Positions 52,574 through 61,122 of a stretch of DNA of 64,000 bases are shown here, one piece after another. This DNA is from Novosphingobium olei. Lineage in GTDB: Bacteria; Pseudomonadota; Alphaproteobacteria; Sphingomonadales; Sphingomonadaceae. A model generated the notes under the pieces. That model did no database searches. It worked only from the letters and a program-made list of their open reading frames with translations, and was not told where the DNA came from. The position numbers and the translations under genes were made by a program. How positions within the stretch are numbered: the first letter of the stretch is position 1; each line of letters begins with the position of its first letter. Location: NCBI RefSeq assembly GCF_012927405.1, contig NZ_JABBGM010000012.1, positions 1 through 64,000 on the forward strand, read 5' to 3'.

Positions 52574-52941
52574 CCAGAACCATGACTGTCGTCACGGGCC
52601 TCGCGCTCGTCGCCGCACTCGCCGGTTGCCAGAAGCAGGCCGAAGCTCCAGCGCCGGCGCCGAGCAGTTCGATGATGTCGGGCAACATGGGCACCATGCC
52701 AATGGCCGGAGCCATGAAGCACGGTCAGGCCACCGGCACCGTGACCGCGATCGACACCGCCAAGGGCACGATCACGCTCGACCACGGTCCGATGATGGGT
52801 CTGGACTGGCCTGCCATGAAGATGGGCTTCACGGCAAAGCCTGAGCAACTGGCCGGCCTGAAGATCGGGGACAAGGTGGACTTCGAGATCGACTGGGATG
52901 GCAAGGCCGGCACGGTCACGAAAGTTCGCAAGGTCAACTGA
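52570..52941 (+). CDS. cusF: CusF-like copper metallochaperone, as a lipoprotein
   Basis: 123 residues. The signal ends in a lipobox LAGC (Cys20), unusual since E. coli CusF is a soluble periplasmic protein. A Met-rich linker (SSMMSGNMGTMPMAGAM) precedes the OB-type CusF domain GTVTAIDTAKGTITLDH. The metal site HGPMMGLDWPAMKM keeps His72, Trp80, Met83 and Met85, matching the E. coli His/Trp/Met/Met set. It passes Cu(I) or Ag(I) to CusB. Last gene of the operon; a terminator follows. Confidence 0.9.
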   Translation: MTRTMTVVTGLALVAALAGCQKQAEAPAPAPSSSMMSGNMGTMPMAGAMKHGQATGTVTAIDTAKGTITLDHGPMMGLDWPAMKMGFTAKPEQLAGLKIGDKVDFEIDWDGKAGTVTKVRKVN

Positions 52942-52946
52942 AGCAG

Positions 52947-52995
52947 CGCGACCGGTGATGGATTCACGCCCCTTGCCGGTCGCGACTGAATTTTT
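52947..52995 (+). terminator. Terminator of the cus operon
   Basis: A perfect nine-base stem (CGCGACCGG 52947-52955 with CCGGTCGCG 52976-52984) with a 20-base loop is followed by a T run at 52991-52995. It sits directly after the cusF stop. The long loop makes it less standard. Confidence 0.6.
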
Positions 52996-53082
52996 GGGTT
53001 CTATTTGTCCATATTGGGAAATATCGTCAAATATTAATTTTATGAATTATAATCCACCCATATATTCTAAAGTACATACGGA

Positions 53083-54027
53083 TTAAGCGCAATTTATTGA
53101 TACCTCGCACCATGCACCACTGGGGGGGAAATTCAGGTCAACTGCGGCCAGCCCAGGCTGGGCCGAAAGCAACTTGTGGCCCAGACCTTGCTTTTTTGGC
53201 GGTCTCACACAAGGCCCCAGTCGCTCCTCCCACAGGACAGTCAGGCATTTGCCGTCCGGGCGGAGAAACCACCGTAGTGACACTCGCCCTTCTGGCACCG
53301 ACAACGCCCCGTACCGCATCGCATTCGTACAGAGCTCGTGAATGGCCATGATCAATGGAATGCAGCTGTCAGTTGGGACCTCAATGGGCTCTCCCGCGAG
53401 GTAGATCTGTCCTTCCGAACAAAATGGCGCGATTGCCTTTTGGAACATCGTCGGCAGTTTACGGTCGGAACTTGAGCCAATTTGCAATAAATCGCTTGCC
53501 CTCCCCAACGCATTCAAGCGTTCTGAGAAAACCGAATAAAAATCTAGTGGCGAATCTTCGTTTATTCCGCGTACAGCAAGCGCCTGAATCACGGCTAAAA
53601 CACCTTGAACACGGGCCTTTAGCTCCTCGTTGTATTGCCCCTGCTTTCTAGAGTATTCATCGGCACGGCGGATGGCGACTTTCAATCGATCTCCAATGAC
53701 AATGATGCTTGCCGAGGTTAGAGCGAAAACCATAAACAAGGAAAAATGTGCTTGGTCCGGATGTTTGAACCAAGGCTCGCCAACAAAAAGCCACTGGGTA
53801 AGCGCAGCCGATCCGAACGCCACTAGGGATGCCAAAAACAGATCTAGCAGCAAGGAAGCGACGAGAATCGCCGGGAAGCATGTCGCAAAGTGCATCCCCA
53901 GCCTTCCGCCATCGATTACCCAACGAAAAAGGGGCGGCAGCAAGATCAGGCCAATCGCAAAAAGCACCTGAATCCAACGACCGCGGGGATTGGCTACCGC
54001 ATTGTTAACTAATTTTGCCAAAGCCAT
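53083..54027 (-). CDS. HWE-type histidine kinase-like protein lacking the phosphoacceptor His
   Basis: 314 residues. Four membrane helices at about 17-112 form a DUF4118/KdpD-like sensor. The linker leads to the dimerisation region, where the usual ELxHRVKN reads ELKARVQGVLAVIQALA, with Ala138 in place of the phosphoacceptor His. The ATPase part keeps the N-box HELCTNAMRYGALS (230-243), the WEE motif (266-268) and GLGHKLL. It could still bind ATP. It might work as a regulator of another kinase, use another residue, or be on the way to loss. No response regulator is adjacent. Confidence 0.75.
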   Translation of the reverse strand: MALAKLVNNAVANPRGRWIQVLFAIGLILLPPLFRWVIDGGRLGMHFATCFPAILVASLLLDLFLASLVAFGSAALTQWLFVGEPWFKHPDQAHFSLFMVFALTSASIIVIGDRLKVAIRRADEYSRKQGQYNEELKARVQGVLAVIQALAVRGINEDSPLDFYSVFSERLNALGRASDLLQIGSSSDRKLPTMFQKAIAPFCSEGQIYLAGEPIEVPTDSCIPLIMAIHELCTNAMRYGALSVPEGRVSLRWFLRPDGKCLTVLWEERLGPCVRPPKKQGLGHKLLSAQPGLAAVDLNFPPSGAWCEVSINCA

Positions 54028-54235
54028 ACCCTATGCCCCCTCGCTTCACCGCTGCTTGGTTCGCGTGATTCATACTTGGGCCTAATGCGACTGAGACGGG
54101 AGCACGAGTCCGATCTCCCCGCTGCCTTCAGACGAACCATCAACAGGTAATCTACGGTGGGCATTATGCGATCTGCCCCTGCAATCGATGCGAAGACGGC
54201 GCGCCGACAACCATCGCTCGACCCGGCAGATTTAT

Positions 54236-54535
54236 TTAGTATCTGTTGATACGATCGTACAGTTTCCGGTAGTGTTGTATTCTAGTAACTCGAAGGCCGG
54301 CCAATCCGGAGCGATCGACTGCTCGCTCCCAGCCAATATACTCTTCAAGTGTGAGGCGATATCGCGTGCACGCCTCATCGATCGTCAGAAGCCCGCCCTT
54401 TACTGCAGCCACGACTTCAGCCTTGCGCCGGATAACCCAGCGCCGGGTGTCGATTGGCGGAAGAGACGCGAGCGTCAAAGGCTCTCCTACCGGGCCGATC
54501 ACCGATTCTGGGCGAATTTTCTGGTTCTCAAGCAT
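54236..54535 (-). CDS. sciP: SciP-like CtrA inhibitor (DUF1153)
   Basis: 99 residues. The family is recognised across the whole chain: SVIGPVGEPLTLASLPPIDT, RRWVIRRKAEVVAAVKGGLL, TIDEACTRYRLTLEEYIGWE, RAVDRSGLAGLRVTRIQHYR. In Caulobacter SciP binds CtrA and DNA and shuts off CtrA-activated cell-cycle and flagellar genes. A copy in an accessory region could link the element's spread to host cell-cycle control, or be a displaced duplicate. No neighbours belong to its pathway. Confidence 0.88.
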   Translation of the reverse strand: MLENQKIRPESVIGPVGEPLTLASLPPIDTRRWVIRRKAEVVAAVKGGLLTIDEACTRYRLTLEEYIGWERAVDRSGLAGLRVTRIQHYRKLYDRINRY

Positions 54536-54908
54536 GTCGACATTTTATATATCAAAGGTTAATTGTTTGCATACTAATGTAATGGGATTGCATCCCCAGC
54601 ACCCCATGGCGGCCCGTCCGAAATTCCGTGTCAGGCCGGTGCATGCGACATCGCCCAATCTACGCGGTACACTACCCATCCCCAGAGCACTCGGCGTCCG
54701 CGGCGCATAGAAGATGGGCCTCGATAGCACCGCCTGGCCCTTTCACGCTGTCCGAGACCCGTGACCGCCTCGCGCCCAGAGCAAGACCGAAGATTGACCT
54801 CGCCCGAAGATGACCGATCACCAAAGGTCTTCCTTGATCGCAAGCCACCTTCCAGACATGGAAGAAGCAAGGCGTACTCAGCGGATCGAATTCACGCGAT
54901 GTGGCCAG
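54536..54908. other. Intergenic
   Basis: No recognised gene or structure. Frames of 60-80 codons on both strands lack support. Confidence 0.4.
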
Positions 54909-55733
54909 CTAAAAGCCCGCGCCGATCATTAAGCCGAGGGTCGTGTTCGCCGCTCCTCGACTCAATCCTGCTTCCCCTTGAATGCCCACGCGCAACTTGG
55001 GCCTCAGAGATACACCAAGGCCCACTGCAACGCTCTGACTGTCGGCCAGTGCTCGCGTTGCCGATTGCTCGTAGGAATAGGACAAAATCCCATCTACCCC
55101 ATGTCCCAACCCAACACGCGCACCAGCGCTACCTGACAGAACGTTATGCACTGCGACATCACTAGGCTTGCCAATAATTGAATAGCCGACGCTGGCAAAC
55201 GGTGCGACTCCGCCACCGATTGCGCGCGACACCTGGGCGTTCACGACATAATTGGCCTTACCGGTACCAAGTCCCTTGGAGCGAGAAGCAGTCGGAATTT
55301 TCAGCCCTGCCCCCAGCGATGCAGCGAAACCCGCTATGGGTAGACCGTAGGCCATCTGCACATTTGCATCGCCTATTCCCTCCCGTTTGGTCCGTCGCGT
55401 ATCGGTACGGCCGCTGGCCAGAAGCGGAGTGCCGAAAAGCCCGCCTTGGCTCAACACAACATCGACAGGTGCGGTCGTCTGTACATACGGCACGGCGACG
55501 GCGAACCGTACCCGCCCTTTTCGTACCGAAACCCCGACCGTTGTCGCAACTGTCTCGACCTTCGCTCCAGTACCATAGTCGCCCCGTCGGTATTCCGCTC
55601 CACCGAACACTTCACCTGATCCATCGGGGGATGCAGAAGTGCGTGGCCGAAGCACCAGTTCCTGCGCAACCGCATCGGTTTGTGGGATGACGACGGCAAT
55701 GAGAAGCAACGGAAAATTGGAAATACTGCGCAT
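54909..55733 (-). CDS. Outer-membrane beta-barrel protein of unknown function
   Basis: 274 residues from the ATG at 55731-55733, with CCGGAG seven bases upstream. A signal peptide (RSISNFPLLLIAVVIPQTDA) precedes alternating hydrophobic strands rich in Gly, Val and Ala, for example YGTGAKVETVATTVGVSVRK and VQMAYGLPIAGFAASLGAGL. It ends GLMIGAGF with a terminal Phe, as outer-membrane barrels do. It resembles the putative transporter/meta-pathway phenol-degradation-type barrels, but I cannot assign a substrate. Confidence 0.7.
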   Translation of the reverse strand: MRSISNFPLLLIAVVIPQTDAVAQELVLRPRTSASPDGSGEVFGGAEYRRGDYGTGAKVETVATTVGVSVRKGRVRFAVAVPYVQTTAPVDVVLSQGGLFGTPLLASGRTDTRRTKREGIGDANVQMAYGLPIAGFAASLGAGLKIPTASRSKGLGTGKANYVVNAQVSRAIGGGVAPFASVGYSIIGKPSDVAVHNVLSGSAGARVGLGHGVDGILSYSYEQSATRALADSQSVAVGLGVSLRPKLRVGIQGEAGLSRGAANTTLGLMIGAGF

Positions 55734-56144
55734 GGAATGGCTCCGGTCAGCCTTGGCGATCGGAGCCGGCTGTCCCATGGAGAACGAATTAGGGAGCTCG
55801 CTTAATCCATAGAGCCACGCGCGCCGGATGCACCCTTGCCATATGCTTGGCACTCGGGGGAGGGGAACCATGCTTCTCGCCGCCGGCCGCAAGGGCTCCG
55901 CGCGTTCCCTGCTGGCTTCTACTTTATGCTACCGCGTCGGCGTGTGATACCGATGCACAGTTCAGCGAACCTCGGTCCCCTGCGACGGTACGGCCATCTT
56001 CTGCGTGAGAGCATTGCCAATGGCGAGGTCAATTCTGGCTGGCCAACACGGCGAGCTGAGTTTTACGCCCCCCCCCCTAGTCTTTAGCCTGCGGACGCCC
56101 TAATGGGCCCGCACGCCATCTGAAGCAATCCAGGTGGCGAATGA
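55734..56144. other. Intergenic before the first B12 riboswitch
   Basis: No gene with support. A run of C residues lies near 56070-56080. The promoter for the riboswitch-controlled operon must be in the last 100-150 bases, but no clear box pair is visible. Confidence 0.4.
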
Positions 56145-56366
56145 TCGCGTCGGTGCCCGAAAGGGCTTAAACGGGAACGCGGTGAGGACCGGCATCGCGC
56201 CGATCCGAAGCCGAGGCTGTCCCTGCAACTGTAAGCGGCGAGCGCGATGCAACCGCTTCCCCCTCAACGCAGGGGAAGCAGCCACTGGGCCGGACGCAGA
56301 ATCATGCGAGGCCTGGGAAGGCTTGCATCAAGCGATGACCCGCGAGCCAGGAGACCTGCCGGCGTC
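56145..56366 (+). promoter_or_regulatory. Cobalamin riboswitch 1
   Basis: The conserved parts appear in order: GGTGCCCGAAAGGGCTTAA with GGGAA, then GGCTGTCCCTGCAACTGTAA, the B12 box AGCCACTGG (56280-56288), GGGAAGGC and the closing GACCCGCGAGCCAGGAGACC. It precedes the TonB-dependent receptor gene by about 90 bases, and adenosylcobalamin binding should switch that operon off. Confidence 0.93.
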
Positions 56367-56458
56367 TGGTCGCTCTTGCCATGGCCCAGGGGTTGGCCGA
56401 GGCACGGTGAACTCCGTCTGAGCGACGCCTAGCCGCCGACACGTGTCGGGCGACAGCA

Positions 56459-58534
56459 ATGTCGCGCGCGCGTCCGGCCCTGTCGCAAGATGCCGGAGTA
56501 CCCCGTATCGTGATCCAGCCCCTTCTTCCTGCCAGCGTACTGGCACTTTCCCTGACCCCTCCGCCCTGCCACGCCGAAGCCGCCGACAGCGCCGCAACGG
56601 CCGACATCGTCGTGTTCGGGCGGGGCGAAACCAAGATCGGCACGGCTCACGCCGCCAGCGAAGGCAGTGTCGGTGGAGCCGACCTGCTGGTGCGCCCATT
56701 GCTGCGGGTGGCCGAACTTCTCGAGGCCGTGCCGGGCATGGTCGCCGCGCAGCATTCAGGTAGCGGCAAGGCCAACCAGTACTTCCTGCGCGGCTTCAAC
56801 CTCGATCACGGATCGGACTTCACCACCTACATCGACGGCGTGCAGATGAACTTTCGCACGCACGGACATGGGCAAGGCTATCTCGACCTCAACGGCCTGA
56901 TCCCGGAAGTGGTGGCGCGCGAGGACTTTCGCAAAGGCCCCTATCGCGCCGATGGCGGCGACCTGGCGCTGGCCGGTGCCGCGTACATGGTCACGGTCGA
57001 TCGCTACGATCGCCCCTGGGCCTCGCTCGAAGGCGGCTCTTATGGCTGGCGACGCTTGGCAGCGGGTGGAACCGTCCACAATGCAGCCGGGGGCGAGCTC
57101 ACGCTGGTGGCACAGGCCAAGCTCTATGACGGCCCCTGGCAGGAGCCCGAGCGGCTGCGGCACTATGCCGGATTCGCCAAGTATCGAGCACCGGCAGGCA
57201 AGGGAACGCTGGAAGCATCGCTCCACGCCTATCGCGCCACTTGGCGGCCAACCGAGCAGATCCCCGAGCGCATCGTCGGTACGTCGCTCTGCCCCGACGT
57301 CTTCTGCTCGCCCGATCCATCCGCGCGGGGCCAGACCACGCGCCTGATCGGCAACATGGCGGTGAAGCAGCCGACCTGGCACGCCAACGCCTATGCCCAG
57401 TTCTACGACTGGTCGATGTTCTCCAACCCGACTTACGCCGACCCCGACGGGACCAGTGCGCAGATCGCACAGTTCGACCGACGCTGGGTGCTGGGGCTGA
57501 CCGCGCAGAAGAACTGGTCGATCGGGCCTGCGCTGACGCTTTCGACCGGCATCGAGAGCCGGTACGATGCGATCGGCAATATCGGCGTGAACCGGACGGC
57601 CGAACGGCGGTTCCTCGCCTCGCTGGGCCATTACCGGGTCAAGGAGCTATCGACGGCGCTCTATGGCGAGGCGACATGGGCGCCCCTGACTGGACTGGGG
57701 CTGACTGGGCTGCGGCTGACGGGTGGGCTGCGGGGGGACTATTACCGCTACGCCGTCAGAGCGCGCGATGCCGCCGCCGCGGCGCTGGGCCAGGGGGATG
57801 GCTCGGCCTTCCTCGCCTCGCCCAAGGCGTCGGTGTCCTGGGCCGTGACACCGCACATCGAATTCTATGGCAATTGGGGCCGTGGCTTCCATTCCAATGA
57901 CATGCGCGGCGCCGTCAACGCGGCCACGCCGGTTCCGGCGCTGGTTCGCGGATCGGGCCACGAACTGGGCGCGCGGACGCAGTTTTCCGGCGTCACGCTG
58001 ACACTGACGCGCTGGTGGCTGAACGTCGACAGCGAATTGCGCTTCGTCGGTGACTCCAATGCAGTGGAACCGTCAGGAGCGAGCCGCCGGAACGGATACG
58101 AGGCGACGGCCTTCTGGCGGGCGCTGCCATGGCTGGTGCTGGATGGAAACTACACCATCAGCCATGCCCGCTACGACAATGGCGACCACATCCCCAATGC
58201 CTTCGAAAGCGCCGCTTCGGCGGGCGCGGCCTTGATCCTGAACCGCTGGAAAGCCAGCGTGCGGGTGCGTCACCTTGGCCCGTCGCCGCTGATCGAGGAC
58301 AACAGCATCCGCGATCGCGGTAGCACCGTGGTCAACGCCCGCGCCGCGTGGTCCGACAAGCGGATCGAGCTTTACGGCGAAATCCTCAACCTGCTCGCCA
58401 GCAAGGACAAGGACATCGCGTATTACTACGAGTCCTATATCCCCGCCTTCGATACCGATGGCCCTGTTTCCGGCCGATTGAGCCGCGTAGTGGAACCACG
58501 AACCCTGCGCTTTGGCGCAAAGGTCAACTTCTGA
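56459..58534 (+). CDS. B12-controlled TonB-dependent receptor
   Basis: 691 residues. A signal peptide (PASVLALSLTPPPCHAEA) is followed by ADIVVFGRGETK, a TonB-box-like start. The plug domain has LLEAVPGMVAAQHSGSGKAN and NQYFLRGFNLDHGSDFTTYI with DGVQMNFRTHGHGQGYLDLN, and the barrel ends PRTLRFGAKVNF. The plug type (RGFNLDHGSDF, HGHGQGY) belongs to the class found next to metal and cobalamin genes. Since the next gene is a Ni/Co permease, it may import a cobalt complex instead of finished cobalamin. Its stop overlaps the next start by one base. Confidence 0.9.
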   Translation: MSRARPALSQDAGVPRIVIQPLLPASVLALSLTPPPCHAEAADSAATADIVVFGRGETKIGTAHAASEGSVGGADLLVRPLLRVAELLEAVPGMVAAQHSGSGKANQYFLRGFNLDHGSDFTTYIDGVQMNFRTHGHGQGYLDLNGLIPEVVAREDFRKGPYRADGGDLALAGAAYMVTVDRYDRPWASLEGGSYGWRRLAAGGTVHNAAGGELTLVAQAKLYDGPWQEPERLRHYAGFAKYRAPAGKGTLEASLHAYRATWRPTEQIPERIVGTSLCPDVFCSPDPSARGQTTRLIGNMAVKQPTWHANAYAQFYDWSMFSNPTYADPDGTSAQIAQFDRRWVLGLTAQKNWSIGPALTLSTGIESRYDAIGNIGVNRTAERRFLASLGHYRVKELSTALYGEATWAPLTGLGLTGLRLTGGLRGDYYRYAVRARDAAAAALGQGDGSAFLASPKASVSWAVTPHIEFYGNWGRGFHSNDMRGAVNAATPVPALVRGSGHELGARTQFSGVTLTLTRWWLNVDSELRFVGDSNAVEPSGASRRNGYEATAFWRALPWLVLDGNYTISHARYDNGDHIPNAFESAASAGAALILNRWKASVRVRHLGPSPLIEDNSIRDRGSTVVNARAAWSDKRIELYGEILNLLASKDKDIAYYYESYIPAFDTDGPVSGRLSRVVEPRTLRFGAKVNF

Positions 58535-59598
58535 TGACGGCGCTTCATAAAGCGCATGACAGCGCGCCCATGCCTGCCCTGCCCCTCCGCCGCAGGATCG
58601 GCTGGCTGTTCGCCGCGCTCATCGGCGCCAACCTGCTGGCATGGGCGTGGGCGCTGAGCCTGTTTCATGCCCAGCCGCTGATGCTGGGGACAGCGCTGCT
58701 CGCCTGGGGGCTGGGCTTGCGCCATGCGGTGGACGCAGACCACATCGCGGCCATCGACAACGTGACGCGCAAGCTGATGCAGGAAGGACAGCGCCCGATC
58801 TCGGTCGGCTGCTGGTTCGCCATCGGGCATTCGACGATCATCGCGCTGGCATCGACCACCATCGCGCTGACGGCGAGCGCGCTTGTGCGGTTCGACGGCT
58901 TCCGCCAGATCGGGGCGCTGATCGCCACGGCAGCTTCGGCCCTCTTCCTGTTCACCATCGCGGGGATGAACCTCGTGATCCTGCGGTCAGTCTGGCGAAC
59001 GTTCCGGCACGTGCGCGCGGGCGGTGCCTATGTCGAAGAAGACCTCGACATACTGACCGGATCGCGTGGGCCGCTGTCGCGGATCTTTGGCAAGCTGTTC
59101 CGGCTGATCTCAAAGCCATGGCACATGGCGCCGCTGGGATTCCTGTTCGGGCTGGGCTTCGATACCGCAACCGAAGTCGCCATCCTTGGCATGTCGGCAA
59201 GCCAGGCCGCCAACGGCGTTTCGATCGCAACCGTGCTGGTGCTGCCGGCCCTATTCGCCGCCGGAATGGCACTGATCGACACCGTGGATGGCGTGATGAT
59301 GCTCGGAGCTTACGAATGGGCATTCGTGAAGCCGATCCGCAAGCTGTACTACAATATCACGATCACCCTGATTTCCGCGGTGGTCGCCATCGTCATCGGC
59401 GGGATCGAGACGATCGCGCTGATCGGCAGCAGATTTGCGCTGACCGGCTGGCCGTGGACCTTTGCCGCAGATCTGGGCGCGCATTTCAACAGCCTGGGCT
59501 TTGCCATCATCGCCTTGTTCGTGGCGTGCTGGGTTGCGAGTTTTGCCATCTATCGCTGGAAGCGGCTGGACGAAATCGAGGTTTCGACAAAGGCTTAG
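58534..59598 (+). CDS. Nickel/cobalt permease (NiCoT, HoxN/NixA family)
   Basis: 354 residues from the ATG at 58534, which shares its A with the upstream stop. The family signature HAVDADHIAAIDN (His64, Asp69, His70 of HX4DH) is in the second helix, with LGFDTATEVAILGM in a later helix and FAAGMALIDTVDGVMMLGAY. Eight membrane segments are likely. It carries Ni2+ or Co2+ inward across the cytoplasmic membrane. The B12 riboswitch upstream and cobN/cobW downstream point to cobalt. A stem at 59618-59643 may end this transcript. Confidence 0.93.
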   Translation: MTALHKAHDSAPMPALPLRRRIGWLFAALIGANLLAWAWALSLFHAQPLMLGTALLAWGLGLRHAVDADHIAAIDNVTRKLMQEGQRPISVGCWFAIGHSTIIALASTTIALTASALVRFDGFRQIGALIATAASALFLFTIAGMNLVILRSVWRTFRHVRAGGAYVEEDLDILTGSRGPLSRIFGKLFRLISKPWHMAPLGFLFGLGFDTATEVAILGMSASQAANGVSIATVLVLPALFAAGMALIDTVDGVMMLGAYEWAFVKPIRKLYYNITITLISAVVAIVIGGIETIALIGSRFALTGWPWTFAADLGAHFNSLGFAIIALFVACWVASFAIYRWKRLDEIEVSTKA

Positions 59599-59679
59599 CC
59601 AAGAGGCGATTGCATCGGCGGCGATCTCCCGCTAGGTCGCCGCACGAAGGTCTGGCCTCGGTTCGGCCTTCACATGATC

Positions 59680-59880
59680 GCGCCGGTGCCCGGAAACGGG
59701 CTTAATCGGGAATGCGGTGCGGGAAGCATGTCTTCCCAAATCCGCGGCTGTCCCTGCAACTGTAAGCGGATAGCGCGATGCACTGGCCCCTTCGAGGGGC
59801 AGCCACTGGACGGCGCAAGCGCCGTGTTGGGAAGGCGTGCATCAAGCTGTGACCCGCGAGCCAGGAGACCTGCCGGCGCA
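59680..59880 (+). promoter_or_regulatory. Cobalamin riboswitch 2
   Basis: The same conserved elements as in the first switch: GGTGCCCGGAAACGGGCTTAA, GGCTGTCCCTGCAACTGTAA, AGCCACTGG (59801-59809), GGGAAGGC and GACCCGCGAGCCAGGAGACC. Large parts are identical to riboswitch 1, so they may be a recent duplication. It controls cobW and cobN. Confidence 0.93.
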
Positions 59881-60075
59881 CCGGTCGCTCTTGCCTTGGT
59901 CCAGGGGATGGTCACGGCACGGTAACTCTCCGTCTGAGCGACGAAGCTGTGTGGCTGGGGCTGCACGGGTCGCGTGGTCACGGACGCAACGTCGCGCCCG
60001 CCCGTCGTCGCGCGCCGACCGGACTTGTCCGGCAAGCCCCGCCCGGTCTCGCTCTGGCGCGCGGGAGAGTTGCAC

Positions 60076-61113
60076 GTGTCCGACCTTTCGAAGGTGCCCG
60101 TCACCATCGTCACCGGCTTTCTTGGCGCGGGGAAGACCACGCTCATCAGCCACCTGATCCGCAATGCCGGTGGCCGCCGGCTGGCGGTTGTGGTCAACGA
60201 ATTCGGCACGCTGGGCGTCGACGGCGACATTCTTCAATCTTGCGCCATTCCCGATTGCCCGGCGGGAAACATCGTGGAACTGGCCAATGGCTGCATCTGC
60301 TGCACCGTGGCGGACGACTTCATCCCGACGGTCGAGAAGCTGCTCGCACTCACCCCTCGGCCCGACCACATCCTGATCGAGACCTCGGGCCTTGCGCTTC
60401 CCAAACCACTGCTGAAAGCGTTTGACTGGCCCGCGATCCGCAGCCGGATCACCGTCGATGGGGTGCTGGCGCTGGCCGATGCCGAAGCCGTTGCGGCCGG
60501 GCGCTTCGCACCCGACGTGGCGGCGCTCGACGCGCAGCGCGCCGCCGATCCCGGCATCGACCACGAAACGCCCTTGTCCGAAGTGTTCGAGGACCAGCTG
60601 GCCTGCGCCGACATGGTGCTGCTGACCAAGGTCGACCTTGCCGGAGCCGATGGCGTGGCCACCGCACGGGCGGTGATCGCGGCTGAATCCCCTCGCCCTG
60701 TGCCGGTGATCGAACTCGTCGATGGCGCCGTCGATCCGCGCGTGATCCTGGGGCTCGACGCCGCGGCCGAAGACGACATCGCGGCACGTCCTTCGCACCA
60801 TGACGGCGAAGACGATCACGAGCACGACGATTTCGACAGCACCGTGGTGACGCTGGGTGAAATTGCCGATCCCGCCGCTCTGGTCGCAAGGATCGAGACA
60901 CTGGCGCGCGATCACCGGATCCTGCGCGTCAAGGGATATGCCGCCGTGACCGGCAAGCCGATGCGGCTGCTGGTGCAGGCGGTGGGATCGCGCGTGCGCC
61001 ATCACTACGACCGACCATGGCGCGCAGGGGAAACCCGCCATACCACGCTGGTCGCCATTGCCGAGCGCGAGCACGTGGATGCGCCTGCGATCAAGGCGGT
61101 TCTCGCCGGCTGA
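60076..61113 (+). CDS. cobW: CobW GTPase for cobalt insertion
   Basis: 345 residues from a GTG at 60076 with GGGAGAG six bases upstream; an earlier in-frame GTG lacks a site. The G3E GTPase has P-loop TGFLGAGKTT (13-22), metal site CICC (73-76), TKVDL (184-188) and a His-rich stretch HHDGEDDHEH (241-250) that can hold metal. CobW supplies Co2+ to the CobNST chelatase in aerobic cobalamin synthesis. cobN follows nine bases later, so they form one operon under riboswitch 2. Confidence 0.94.
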   Translation: MSDLSKVPVTIVTGFLGAGKTTLISHLIRNAGGRRLAVVVNEFGTLGVDGDILQSCAIPDCPAGNIVELANGCICCTVADDFIPTVEKLLALTPRPDHILIETSGLALPKPLLKAFDWPAIRSRITVDGVLALADAEAVAAGRFAPDVAALDAQRAADPGIDHETPLSEVFEDQLACADMVLLTKVDLAGADGVATARAVIAAESPRPVPVIELVDGAVDPRVILGLDAAAEDDIAARPSHHDGEDDHEHDDFDSTVVTLGEIADPAALVARIETLARDHRILRVKGYAAVTGKPMRLLVQAVGSRVRHHYDRPWRAGETRHTTLVAIAEREHVDAPAIKAVLAG

Positions 61114-61122
61114 GCCAGCGCG

